NCBI GenBank assembly: GCA_030681515.1
Contig: JAUXSE010000053.1
Span: 1 to 64,000 of the forward strand
Direction of reading: 5' to 3'
Length of the DNA stretch: 64,000 nucleotides
Origin: Geothrix sp.
GTDB taxonomy: Bacteria; Acidobacteriota; Holophagae; Holophagales; Holophagaceae
The translations under genes and the position numbers were made by a program. Positions 34,445-42,221 of the stretch are shown here, piece after piece. Below the pieces are notes generated by a model, which had not been told where the DNA came from, ran no database searches, and was given only the letters and a program-made list of their open reading frames with translations. The stretch's first letter is position 1, and each line of letters opens with the position of its first letter.

Positions 34445-35482
34445 ATGGCCGCAACGAAGACCCCCCGCAAGAAGCCCGCAACCACCGTCGTGGAGCAGGA
34501 GAAACCCGCCCCGAAGGCCAAGGCCGCCCCCGCCAGGAAGGCCGCGCCGAAGAAGGCTGAGGCCGCTGCTGAGCCCAAGGCCAAGGCCGCCATCAAGGCG
34601 CCGTCGAAGGCCCAGGCCGCCAAGGCCGCCAAGGCCATGGAAGCCGCGCCCGCGATCATCCCCCCGGTCGTCCCGGAGCCGAAGCCCGCCGCGAAGAAGG
34701 CCGCGGCCACGCCCGCCCTGTCGCCCCTGGCCCAAACCATCCTCACCGCGATCTGCGAAGGCCGCGCCGTGGAGTTCATCTTCGCCGACGCCGACGCCAA
34801 CGCCCCGCGCACCTTCGAACCCCGCCACCTCACCTTCGACGCCCTCAGCCAGGCCTGGTATGTCTGGGGCTGGGACCGCCGCTACAACGCCGAGCGCTAC
34901 CACGGCGTGGATCTGCTGGCCGAGGTGAACGCCGTGGAGGGCGTGGGCCGCGCGGCCCAGGGCCCCTATGCGGAAGGCACCCCCGCCAACCAGATCGGGG
35001 GCTGGCTGGGAGGCGATCCCATCCCCGTGAAGGCCACCCTGCACAAGCAGTGGGTCTTCGCCGTGAAGCAGGCCCCTCCGGCCTTCCCGGGCTTCCATCT
35101 GGAGGAGCAGGGGGAAGGCCAGGCACTGGTCTCCTTCACCGCCACGGACCTTCGCGCCATCGCCCGCTGGGCCATGCAGTTCGGGGACGGCATCCAGGTC
35201 CTCGAACCCGCGCGCCTGGTGGATCGCATCAAGCAGGTCGGCGCCGTCTGGGCCGGCCGGGAGCGCCAGGCCAGCGCCCCCGCCCCCGCCCCCAAGCCGG
35301 CTTCGCGCCACGAGGCTGCGCCCCGTCCAGAACCTGAACCTCGCCACGCCCAAGTCCGCCCCCAGCCCGAGGCGAAACCGGAACCGCGGCACCACCGCGA
35401 GGCGCGTCCCGAACGCGAGCGGGAAGAGGCCCCCAAGGGCAAGGCCGGGAAGGTCGAGGTCATCCGCTTCGACCGGCTCTGA
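34445..35482 (+). CDS. WYL-domain protein with histone-like N-terminal tail
   Basis: 345 residues. Residues 1-90 are almost only Lys, Ala and Pro with repeats like KKPA, APKAKAAPA and KAAKAAKA, as in bacterial histone H1-like proteins. Residues about 95-250 form a WYL domain: ICEGRAVEFIFADADAN, LSQAWYVWGWDRRYNAERYH, and a WCX-type end, WAMQFGDGIQVLEPARL. The C-terminal 70 residues are again low-complexity and charged (PRPEPEPRHAQ). There is no HTH, so nucleic acid contact would come from the tails. WYL domains sense ligands or nucleic acids in regulators and defence loci. Function not known; context gives no hint. Confidence 0.75.
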   Translation: MAATKTPRKKPATTVVEQEKPAPKAKAAPARKAAPKKAEAAAEPKAKAAIKAPSKAQAAKAAKAMEAAPAIIPPVVPEPKPAAKKAAATPALSPLAQTILTAICEGRAVEFIFADADANAPRTFEPRHLTFDALSQAWYVWGWDRRYNAERYHGVDLLAEVNAVEGVGRAAQGPYAEGTPANQIGGWLGGDPIPVKATLHKQWVFAVKQAPPAFPGFHLEEQGEGQALVSFTATDLRAIARWAMQFGDGIQVLEPARLVDRIKQVGAVWAGRERQASAPAPAPKPASRHEAAPRPEPEPRHAQVRPQPEAKPEPRHHREARPEREREEAPKGKAGKVEVIRFDRL

Positions 35483-35488
35483 TCCGGT

Positions 35489-37057
35489 TCAGTCCACGAG
35501 GCTCCAGCCCCGCTTGCCGGGCCAGAATCCATGGGTCTGCCCCAGGACGTTGAACGACACGCCCTGCAGCCGCCGGTCGGCCAGGATCCTCGCGAGGTTG
35601 TAGTTGAGGGGGATGACCGGCTTGTCCCGCCAGATGATCCCGGAAAGCCTCAGGTAGATCTTCCGCCGGGCCTCGGGGTCCAGCGTGTGGCGGCCCTCGT
35701 CGAAGAGCCGATCCACCTCCGGGTTCAGGTAGCCACTCACGTTCGCCTTGGTGCGGTATCCGTCCCCGGTGAAGAGGGGGCTGTCCACGTCGGGATCCAG
35801 GGAGGTGGCCCAGCCGTAGAACCAGATATCGCCCTCGTGCCCGGCGGCCTTCTCGATCAAGGCCTGGAAGGGCAGCCTTCGCACCTCGATGCGGATCCCC
35901 ACCTCGGCCGCGCGTTCCACCAGAAGCCGGACCATGCTGCGGCTTGTCGAGCCGGTCCGCTCGTAGGCCACCAGGGAAAGGGTCCGCCCCTTCGCGTCCC
36001 GGCGGATCCCGCCGGATCCCAGATGCCATCCCGCGGATGCCAGGATCGCCTCCGCGCGGTCAGCCTGGGGCAGCGGCCGCAGCGCGGGGTCGTGGGCCCA
36101 GTTCTCCGGCGGCCAGAACGACGAGGCCAGCCGGGCGGGGAAAAACCGGCGGGCCCGGGCGAATTCCTGCCAGGGCACCAGCTCCGCCAGGGCCTGCCTC
36201 AGGGCGACCTCCCCGAGCAGGCTGCGCTTCGGATCACAGTTCAGGAAGAAGGCCCCGAACGCGGCCTGCGGCACCGAATGGACCAGGAGCCGGCCTCCGC
36301 CCAGGGCCCCCTTCCGAACCAGGTAGTGCGGCAGGGCCTCGGTCGCCGCGTAATGGAACCGCCCTTCCAGGATCGCCTTGGCCGTGGACTTTTCGCCGGA
36401 GGGATCCGCGAACTCGAAGGCGGGCCAGGCACCCGGATGGGCGCCCCGGTAGCCATCCCACCGCTCGAGCTTCAGGTGTTTCGTGGTGGCGCGTTCCATG
36501 ACCCGGTAGGGGCCCGAACCGATGGGCAGGAAGTTCACGGGCGCGGCCATGGGCTTCGCTCCCGCCTGGTAGTGGCGCCGGGGCACCGGAATGAAACTGT
36601 AGAGATCGGACAGCAGCGTCCCCCGGGGCCGGGCAAGCCGGATCCGCACCCGGAGCGGCCCTTCGGCCACCAGGCTGTCCAGGGTGGCCACGCCGCCGAC
36701 GGTATCAGCGAGGGCCCGGACCTGGGGGAGCCTCAGGGTCCGCCAGGTGAAGACCAGATCCTCCGCCTCGATGGGCGCACCGTCATGCCAGGTCATGCCG
36801 GGCTGGAGATCCAGGACGACCTCCCGGCCACCCTGGAGGATGGTCCACCCCTTCAGGAGTTGGGGAATGAAGTTGCCCTTCGCATCCAGGGTCACCAGGC
36901 GGTCGAAGACGAGGTCCACCACCTCCCCGTCCGTGTCCCGGGACAGGAGGAGGGGGTTCAGCGTGGTCCACTCGTTCACGGCCACGCGGATCGGCTCGGC
37001 GGCGCCCAGGCCGCACGACAGACAAGTGGACAGGATCAACCGGCGCCAGCGCATCAT
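35489..37057 (-). CDS. ABC transporter substrate-binding protein, family 5 (oligopeptide/dipeptide type)
   Basis: 522 residues, with a signal peptide (MMRWRRLILSTCLSCGLGAA). Typical family-5 stretches are VNEWTTLNPLLLSRD, LKGWTILQGGREVVLDLQPG, MTWHDGAPIEAEDLVFTWRT and late GYLNPEVDRLFDEGRHTLDP. It delivers peptides, nickel or other solutes to a permease in the inner membrane, but no permease or ATPase gene is nearby. It could be an orphan that shares a transporter. Upstream of the thioredoxin-like gene on the minus strand and convergent with the WYL gene, with 6 bp between stops. Confidence 0.88.
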   Translation of the reverse strand: MMRWRRLILSTCLSCGLGAAEPIRVAVNEWTTLNPLLLSRDTDGEVVDLVFDRLVTLDAKGNFIPQLLKGWTILQGGREVVLDLQPGMTWHDGAPIEAEDLVFTWRTLRLPQVRALADTVGGVATLDSLVAEGPLRVRIRLARPRGTLLSDLYSFIPVPRRHYQAGAKPMAAPVNFLPIGSGPYRVMERATTKHLKLERWDGYRGAHPGAWPAFEFADPSGEKSTAKAILEGRFHYAATEALPHYLVRKGALGGGRLLVHSVPQAAFGAFFLNCDPKRSLLGEVALRQALAELVPWQEFARARRFFPARLASSFWPPENWAHDPALRPLPQADRAEAILASAGWHLGSGGIRRDAKGRTLSLVAYERTGSTSRSMVRLLVERAAEVGIRIEVRRLPFQALIEKAAGHEGDIWFYGWATSLDPDVDSPLFTGDGYRTKANVSGYLNPEVDRLFDEGRHTLDPEARRKIYLRLSGIIWRDKPVIPLNYNLARILADRRLQGVSFNVLGQTHGFWPGKRGWSLVD

Positions 37058-37099
37058 TCCCCCTCATCGGCGTCCGGGGGGTGGACCTGAAAACCAGGA

Positions 37100-37678
37100 T
37101 CAGAGGGACTTGGCGGAGGCCGCCTCCACCAGTTCCACCAGCGCCTCCGCCATGGTCTGCCCGGCCCGGGGGGGATTCTCCACCACCGTGCCCACGAGCT
37201 TCTGGGCCCCGCCGGGCTGGGTGGCGTAGAGGTAGAAAGTCGGCACCCGCTGGACGGTCTGGGGGGCGCATCCCTTGGGCCAGAGGGCCGCATCCAGGGC
37301 CTTGTCCCGGTTGACGCCCAGGTAGTGGACCTCGATGAAGGGGTTGGGATCGGCCTCCAGGGCCAGCAGGTCCGGCAGCTGGTAATGGCTGTCGCCGCAC
37401 CAGGATCCAAACACCGCCACCAGCGTGAAGGGCAGCCGCACGACCTTCCAGCGGGCCTTCACGCCTGCGGTCAGCCTCACCTTGGCCAGGTTCTCCCGGA
37501 AGATGGCCCGGTGCGCCAGGATGGCCTTCGCGGTGGTCGCACCCAACAGGAGGGCTTGTTGGTCGCGGGCGTCCAGGAGCGGCCCGCCGGGCAAGGTGCC
37601 AGGAGGCGTGACCAGGGCTCCGGAGGGCTGTTGGGCCATCAGTCCCAGGGTTCCGAAGGCCAGAAGGGCAGCTTTCAT
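37100..37678 (-). CDS. Secreted thioredoxin-like protein
   Basis: 192 residues from the ATG at 37676-37678. The first residues MKAALLAFGTLGLMAQQPSG form a short signal peptide. A thioredoxin fold follows, with VAVFGSWCGDSHYQLPDLLA (W-C-G-D in place of WCxxC: only one Cys), VHYLGVNRDKALDA and VQRVPTFYLYA with the cis-Pro. With a single active-site Cys it may be a peroxiredoxin-like or binding protein rather than a dithiol oxidoreductase. Divergent from the Rrf2 gene. Confidence 0.8.
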   Translation of the reverse strand: MKAALLAFGTLGLMAQQPSGALVTPPGTLPGGPLLDARDQQALLLGATTAKAILAHRAIFRENLAKVRLTAGVKARWKVVRLPFTLVAVFGSWCGDSHYQLPDLLALEADPNPFIEVHYLGVNRDKALDAALWPKGCAPQTVQRVPTFYLYATQPGGAQKLVGTVVENPPRAGQTMAEALVELVEAASAKSL

Positions 37679-37715
37679 GGGGATCTCCGGTGACCAGTGT
37701 AGCCTCGGGATAAAC

Positions 37716-37744
37716 TTGACTCGTTTGCTCAGGAATACTAGCCT
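37716..37744 (+). promoter_or_regulatory. Putative sigma-70 promoter of the rrf2-ttcA unit
   Basis: TTGACT at 37716-37721 and TAGCCT at 37739-37744, spaced 17 bp. The GTG start at 37763 lies 18 bp downstream. The surrounding AT-rich segment (AACTTGACT, then CAGGAATACT) resembles imperfect IscR/Rrf2 operators, so the Rrf2 product may repress its own gene here. Confidence 0.5.
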
Positions 37745-37762
37745 GGAACCTGGAGTCCCTTC

Positions 37763-38269
37763 GTGAAGATCTCGGCCCGAGGCAGGTACAGCATGCAGGC
37801 CCTGTTCGACCTGGCCCACCACAGCCACGGCCAGCCGGTGCCCCTGCACGTGATCGCCGAGCGCCAGAAGCTCTCCCTGCCCTTCCTCGAACAGATCTTC
37901 AACAAACTGAAGAAGGCCGGCGTGGTGGCCAGCGTGCGCGGCCCCAAGGGCGGCTACATCCTCACGCGGCCCTGTGACCAGGTGAGCGTGGGCGAGGTGC
38001 TGCGCCTCACGGACAGCAGTTTCTACGCCGCCGCCAAGGAAGATCCGAAGTCTGCGAACAAGGCCCTGCTGGCCGATGAGCGCATGAGCAGGCTGCTCTG
38101 GAACCGGCTGTCCGACCACATCTCCGCCTTCATGGAGAAGGTGACCTTCGCGGATCTCTGCTCCGAAACGGACAGCAACACCTGCCCCGACTGCACCTGC
38201 CCTGAATATGTGAAGGATGTCCAGGGCCAGATCGTACGCGGGGAACGCAAAGCCTGCGGCGTGATGTGA
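37763..38269 (+). CDS. Rrf2-family transcriptional regulator
   Basis: 168 residues from a GTG with a GGAG site 8 nt upstream. The winged helix reads MKISARGRYSMQALFDLAHH, with LSLPFLEQIFNKLKKAGVV and SVRGPKGGYILTRP. A cysteine group near the C-terminus (LCSETDSNTCPDCTCPEY, plus a late ACGVM) could ligate an iron-sulfur cluster, though the spacing differs from IscR. Followed 15 bp later by ttcA, whose product is itself an Fe-S enzyme, so it may tie Fe-S or redox state to tRNA thiolation. Confidence 0.88.
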   Translation: MKISARGRYSMQALFDLAHHSHGQPVPLHVIAERQKLSLPFLEQIFNKLKKAGVVASVRGPKGGYILTRPCDQVSVGEVLRLTDSSFYAAAKEDPKSANKALLADERMSRLLWNRLSDHISAFMEKVTFADLCSETDSNTCPDCTCPEYVKDVQGQIVRGERKACGVM

Positions 38270-38284
38270 GGGGTCCCGTTTCCT

Positions 38285-39109
38285 GTGAGCAATCCGTGCG
38301 CCCTGCCCAGTTTGGCCCTGCCGCCCACCGAGGCTGACCTTCTGACCCTGCCCCGGCTGGAACGCAGGATCGCCCGCCGCGTGGGCGAGACCAACGCCGC
38401 CTACAACCTCATCGAGGACGGCGACCGCATCCTGGTGGCCGTGAGCGGCGGCAAGGATTCCTGGGCCCTGCTGGACGTGCTGGAGCGGCTGCGCAAGCGG
38501 GCCCCCGTGACCTTCGCCGTCGAGGCCGTCACGGTGGATCCCGGCTTCCCCCAGTTCAATCCCGATCCCATCGCCGAAACCTGCGAGCGGCTGGGCGTGC
38601 CCCACCACATCATCCCCGCCCCCATTGACAAGATGGTGCGCAGCAAGCCCGAAGAGCTGCCCTGCATCATCTGCTCCCGGCTGCGGCGCGGCGTGCTGTA
38701 TTCCTTCGCCAAACAGCACGGCTATACGAAGATCGCCCTGGGCCACCACCTGGACGACCTGATCGAAACGCTGCTCATCAACCTGTTCTTCGAGGGCCGC
38801 CTCAGCACCATGCCCCTGCGCCTGGTGAGCGACGACGGCGCCAACACCGTCATCCGCCCCCTGGGCACCTGCGAAGAAAAGGATCTGCAGCGCTACGCCT
38901 GGCTGCGCGGCTTCCCCATCGTGCCCTGCGGCTGCCCCCTCTGCGGCTGCTCCAGCCTGGAAAGCCGCCGCAAGCAGGTGAAAGAACTGATCGCCGACCT
39001 GGAGCCCAGCATCCCCCGCCTCAAGGCCTCCATGCTCGGCGCCATGGGCAACGTGAAACTGAGCCATCTGCTCGATCTGAAGCTGGGAACGCCGGGCCCC
39101 GGGGCCTGA
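38285..39109 (+). CDS. ttcA: tRNA-cytidine(32) 2-sulfurtransferase, TtcA-type
   Basis: 274 residues, GTG start. PP-loop SGGKDSWALLDVLERL near residue 53, the C-x2-C pair in LPCIICSRLRRGVLYSFAK and HHLDDLIETLLINLFFEGR are family signatures; they bind ATP and a 4Fe-4S cluster to thiolate C32 of tRNAs. A later CGCPLCGCSS holds four extra Cys near residue 220 and may add metal ligands. Probably co-transcribed with the upstream Rrf2 gene. Confidence 0.92.
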   Translation: MSNPCALPSLALPPTEADLLTLPRLERRIARRVGETNAAYNLIEDGDRILVAVSGGKDSWALLDVLERLRKRAPVTFAVEAVTVDPGFPQFNPDPIAETCERLGVPHHIIPAPIDKMVRSKPEELPCIICSRLRRGVLYSFAKQHGYTKIALGHHLDDLIETLLINLFFEGRLSTMPLRLVSDDGANTVIRPLGTCEEKDLQRYAWLRGFPIVPCGCPLCGCSSLESRRKQVKELIADLEPSIPRLKASMLGAMGNVKLSHLLDLKLGTPGPGA

Positions 39110-39291
39110 AGCCTTCGGCCAGGCCAAGGCCGGAGAAGACCAGACCGGGTGGGGCCATTATCTAAACCGGGCCAAGGACGAAGAGTAGACCTTGGAACCA
39201 GTCCGCCCAAACATTCGACGTCATTGCCGTCAGGTCCTTCCTCCCGGGATGGGCTCATCCCGACCCGGTGACCCTTTACCCAAGGACGCCC

Positions 39292-40542
39292 ATGCCCCCG
39301 ACCACACCCTCGCTGCAGCCCCTGGCCGCCGAAGCCCGGCTCCTTCAGCTGGATGTGCTCAGGGGTCTCGCCCTGCTCGGCGTCCTGCTCGTGAACCTCA
39401 GCGTCTTCAGCGGCTCCGAATGGGCCATCGCCGCCCACAGCCCCTACCCCATGGGCTGGGGGGGCACCCTGGTCCAGGCTCTGTGCAACGCCTTGCTGGA
39501 ATCCAAGGCCGCAGCCCTCCTGGCCATGCTCTTCGGGGCCGGCCTTGCCATCCAGGCCGAGACGCTTGAACGGCGCGGCGAGCGGCACCTGCCCTTCTCC
39601 CTGCGCCGCGTGGGGGCCCTCGCTCTCATCGGCCTCGCCCATAGCTTCCTGCTCTGGAACGGCGACATCCTCCTCGACTACGCACTCATCAGCCTCCTCA
39701 TGCTGCCCGTCCTGCATGTGGGGGCCCGCCGCATCCTGTGGACCATCCCCCTTCTCTGGGCGGCCACGGGGCTCCTCATCCTGCCCCTCGCCGGGCGCAT
39801 CGGCGGCGCCAGCAGCCTGATTGACCAATCCGTGTCCTTCCACGCCATGAGTGCTGAGCACTACGGCGCCGCCTCCTGGTTCGCCCTTCTGAAATACCGT
39901 GCATGGGAGATGGTGAATGTCATGGGGCCGGTACGCCTCTCCAATCGCCTGCCCATCCTCCTGCCCTTCTTCGTTCTCGGCGCCTATTTCTGGAAGAAGG
40001 GCTTCTTCTCCGAGCCCGACCGGCACAAGACCGCGCTGAGGCGCATGGTACTGGTTTTCGGCCTCCTGGGTCTGGCGGCGAACCTGGTCCCACGGGAGCT
40101 TGTCTGGTCTTTCGCCTCCAGCCTGTCCTTCCGCCCCTTCCGCATCCTGATCCGCGCCACCTACTTCTTCGCTCGGCCGGGACTCACCCTCGGCTACGCG
40201 GCGGGCATCTTGCTGCTCCTCCAGCACCCCCTAGCCCGGCAAGCCCTTCGGGTCTTCGCACCCCTCGGGCGAATGGCCTTGACCCAGTATCTCCTCCAGT
40301 CCCTCATCTGCATCTGGATCTTCAACGGGCACGGCCTGGGCCTCTACGGAAAGGTGCCCATCAGCCACTACCTGTTGGGGGGCACGGTCCTCTTCGCGCT
40401 GCAAGTGTGGAGCAGTCACCTGTGGCTGGACCGCTTCCGCATGGGCCCGGCGGAATGGCTCTGGCGGCGCCTTAGTTACGGAGGTCCGCAGCGCTTCAAG
40501 CTGTCGTCACCGCCTCCAGCCACCGCCAAGGCCAGAGCCTAG
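39292..40542 (+). CDS. DUF418-family membrane protein (YeiB-like)
   Basis: 416 residues from ATG 39292, preceded by CAAGGA. It begins with RLLQLDVLRGLALLGVLLVN (the DUF418 N-terminal helix). Further helices include LLAMLFGAGLAIQAE, LLMLPVLHVGARRILW and FAPLGRMALTQYLLQSLICI. About 8-10 transmembrane helices. Members are integral membrane proteins of unknown biochemical role, sometimes linked to acyl transfer. The 182-bp gap before it shows no clear hairpin. Confidence 0.88.
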   Translation: MPPTTPSLQPLAAEARLLQLDVLRGLALLGVLLVNLSVFSGSEWAIAAHSPYPMGWGGTLVQALCNALLESKAAALLAMLFGAGLAIQAETLERRGERHLPFSLRRVGALALIGLAHSFLLWNGDILLDYALISLLMLPVLHVGARRILWTIPLLWAATGLLILPLAGRIGGASSLIDQSVSFHAMSAEHYGAASWFALLKYRAWEMVNVMGPVRLSNRLPILLPFFVLGAYFWKKGFFSEPDRHKTALRRMVLVFGLLGLAANLVPRELVWSFASSLSFRPFRILIRATYFFARPGLTLGYAAGILLLLQHPLARQALRVFAPLGRMALTQYLLQSLICIWIFNGHGLGLYGKVPISHYLLGGTVLFALQVWSSHLWLDRFRMGPAEWLWRRLSYGGPQRFKLSSPPPATAKARA

Positions 40543-40554
40543 TTGCCCTAGAGA

Positions 40555-40971
40555 TTGTTCAGCCTTGAGGCCGGGGTGGAACCTTCCCGCGGACCACCTC
40601 ACCCAGAAGCTCTGGATGCCCTGTCTGCCCTCCTGGCACTGGCCTGTTCCGCGGGACAAGCCGCCCCTGCGCCCACGTTCCGGCCCGAGCCCCGACCCGT
40701 TATGAGGCTCAAGCTGCCCAGACAGGTCCACACACCCTAGGACACCATGCGGATGCACGTCGACCAGGAACTGGCCGGCCGCAACGAACCCGGCGCCACC
40801 GTGGAAGTGATCGGCTACGACGACGCGGCCGCGCTGAAGCTGCTCTCCAGTAAGGTGGCCTTGAAGGTCCCTCTGGCCTTCAAGGCCACGGACACGCACC
40901 AGCATCGCGAACTGTATGCCTTCATGCGGCAGGATCCCAGCCACCCCAAGCCCGTGCTGTTCATTCCCTGA
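40555..40971 (+). pseudogene. Small exported protein gene split by an in-frame TAG
   Basis: One open frame runs from about 40555 to 40971 with a single TAG at 40738-40740. Upstream part: LDALSALLALACSAGQAAPA, a plausible signal region. Downstream part (ATG 40747): 74 residues starting MRMHVDQELAGRNEPGATVE and ending DPSHPKPVLFIP. Both parts look like one exported protein of about 120-135 residues. The stop could be a nonsense mutation; if the downstream ATG is used, a 74-residue product would result (AGGA site 5 nt upstream). No family recognised. Confidence 0.4.
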
Positions 40972-41000
40972 CGCTTCGAGGCGGCGCAGACAAGCGGCGG

Positions 41001-42191
41001 CTACTCCAGGCTCAACCACAACCCCTTGAGGTAGAACCCCTCGGGATGGTTCAGCGAGTAGGGGTGATCCGCAGGCTGCCCAAGATGCGCCAACACGCGC
41101 GCCTCGCGGCCCGCCTCCAGCAGCGCGGTCCACACGGCTTCCTGGAACCGGGTGCGGTCCAGGTGCTGGCTGCAGGAGAAGCACCAGAGCAGGCCGCCGG
41201 GGGCGGTGGCGCGGGCGCCGAGGCGGAAGACATCCTTGTAGGCCTTGAAGGCCTTGTCCACGTCCTTGCGCTGCTTGGCGAAAGCGGGCGGATCCACGAT
41301 GACGCGGTCCCAGCCCAGGGGCTCCAACTGGCGCATCAACTCGAAGGCGTCGCCCTCCATCCTCAGGTGTGCGGCGGGATCCAGACCGTTGGCGACCCAG
41401 TCGCGCTCCGCCTGATCCAGGGCCGGGGCGCTGATGTCCAGCGTGGCCACCTCCCTCGCGCCGCCCAGGCCCGCATGGATGCTGAAGCCGCCGGTGTAGC
41501 CGAAGGCGTTGAGGACACGCCGCCCCGCCGATACCCGGCCTAGTTGGAGCCGGTGCTCCCGCTGATCGAGGAAGAAGCCCGTCTTCTGGCCCCGCAGCAG
41601 ATCCACGGTGAGCTTCGCGGCCCCTTCGCGCAGGGTGATGGGCCCGCTGAGGCTGCCCTTGAGCAGGCGGTTCACGGGATCCAGCCCCTCGTCGCGGCGG
41701 CCCGATTGGCTGCGCTCCACGAAGGCGGTGATGCCTTCGCGCTTGCCGAGTTCGAAGAGGATGGGCCACCAGGTCTCGCGCAGGGCCTCCAGCCCCGCCG
41801 TCCCCACCTGCAGCACCAGGGCGTGGGCGTAGCGATCCACCACCAGGCCTGGCAGGCCGTCGCCTTCGCCGAAAATCCAGCGGCAGCCACCCTCGGGATC
41901 CCACTGGCCCAGCTCCTTCCGCAGGGCCAGAGCTGATTCGAAGCGGGCCCGGAAGAAGGCTTCGTCCAGCGGCGCGTCCTCGAAGCGGAAGATCCGCGCC
42001 GCCAGCGGGTTCGCAGGGCTCGCCGTGCCCACGCCCAGCACCAGGCCCGAATCATCCGCCAGGCGCACCAGGTGGGATTCCGGGGGCTTGGCCAGGGCCC
42101 CCGAGAACACCCAGGGATGGCGCTTGGACATCAGCCCCTCCTTGCCGGGCTTCAGGCGGAGCAGGGGGTAGGGCCAGTGTGAGGTGTTCAT
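41001..42191 (-). CDS. rlmI: 23S rRNA (cytosine-5)-methyltransferase, RlmI-like
   Basis: 396 residues from the ATG at 42189-42191. N-terminal PUA domain (RLKPGKEGLMSKRHPWVFSG), then LVVDRYAHALVLQ and the linker LRGQKTGFFLDQREHRLQL. The methyltransferase core has NAFGYTGGFSIHAGLGGAR, ATLDISAPALDQAERDWVAN and the catalytic VIVDPPAFAKQRKDVDKAFK, with a Cys in LLWCFSCSQHLDR. Methylates C1962 in E. coli. Divergent from the phosphodiesterase gene across a 30-bp gap with a palindrome. Confidence 0.94.
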   Translation of the reverse strand: MNTSHWPYPLLRLKPGKEGLMSKRHPWVFSGALAKPPESHLVRLADDSGLVLGVGTASPANPLAARIFRFEDAPLDEAFFRARFESALALRKELGQWDPEGGCRWIFGEGDGLPGLVVDRYAHALVLQVGTAGLEALRETWWPILFELGKREGITAFVERSQSGRRDEGLDPVNRLLKGSLSGPITLREGAAKLTVDLLRGQKTGFFLDQREHRLQLGRVSAGRRVLNAFGYTGGFSIHAGLGGAREVATLDISAPALDQAERDWVANGLDPAAHLRMEGDAFELMRQLEPLGWDRVIVDPPAFAKQRKDVDKAFKAYKDVFRLGARATAPGGLLWCFSCSQHLDRTRFQEAVWTALLEAGREARVLAHLGQPADHPYSLNHPEGFYLKGLWLSLE

Positions 42192-42197
42192 ACATCC

Positions 42198-42215
42198 AGG
42201 GTAGCTTGCTACCCT
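42198..42215. promoter_or_regulatory. Perfect 18-bp palindrome between divergent genes
   Basis: AGGGTAGCTTGCTACCCT: two 8-bp arms around TT. It fills most of the 30 bp between the starts of rlmI and the phosphodiesterase gene. Its symmetry and site suggest an operator for a dimeric regulator or a structured 5' leader for one of the genes. Confidence 0.5.
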
Positions 42216-42221
42216 TTTGGA

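Noticed and set aside
40507-41904. 465-residue minus-strand ORF
   Set aside because: It is out of frame with rlmI, which carries all methyltransferase motifs in another frame.
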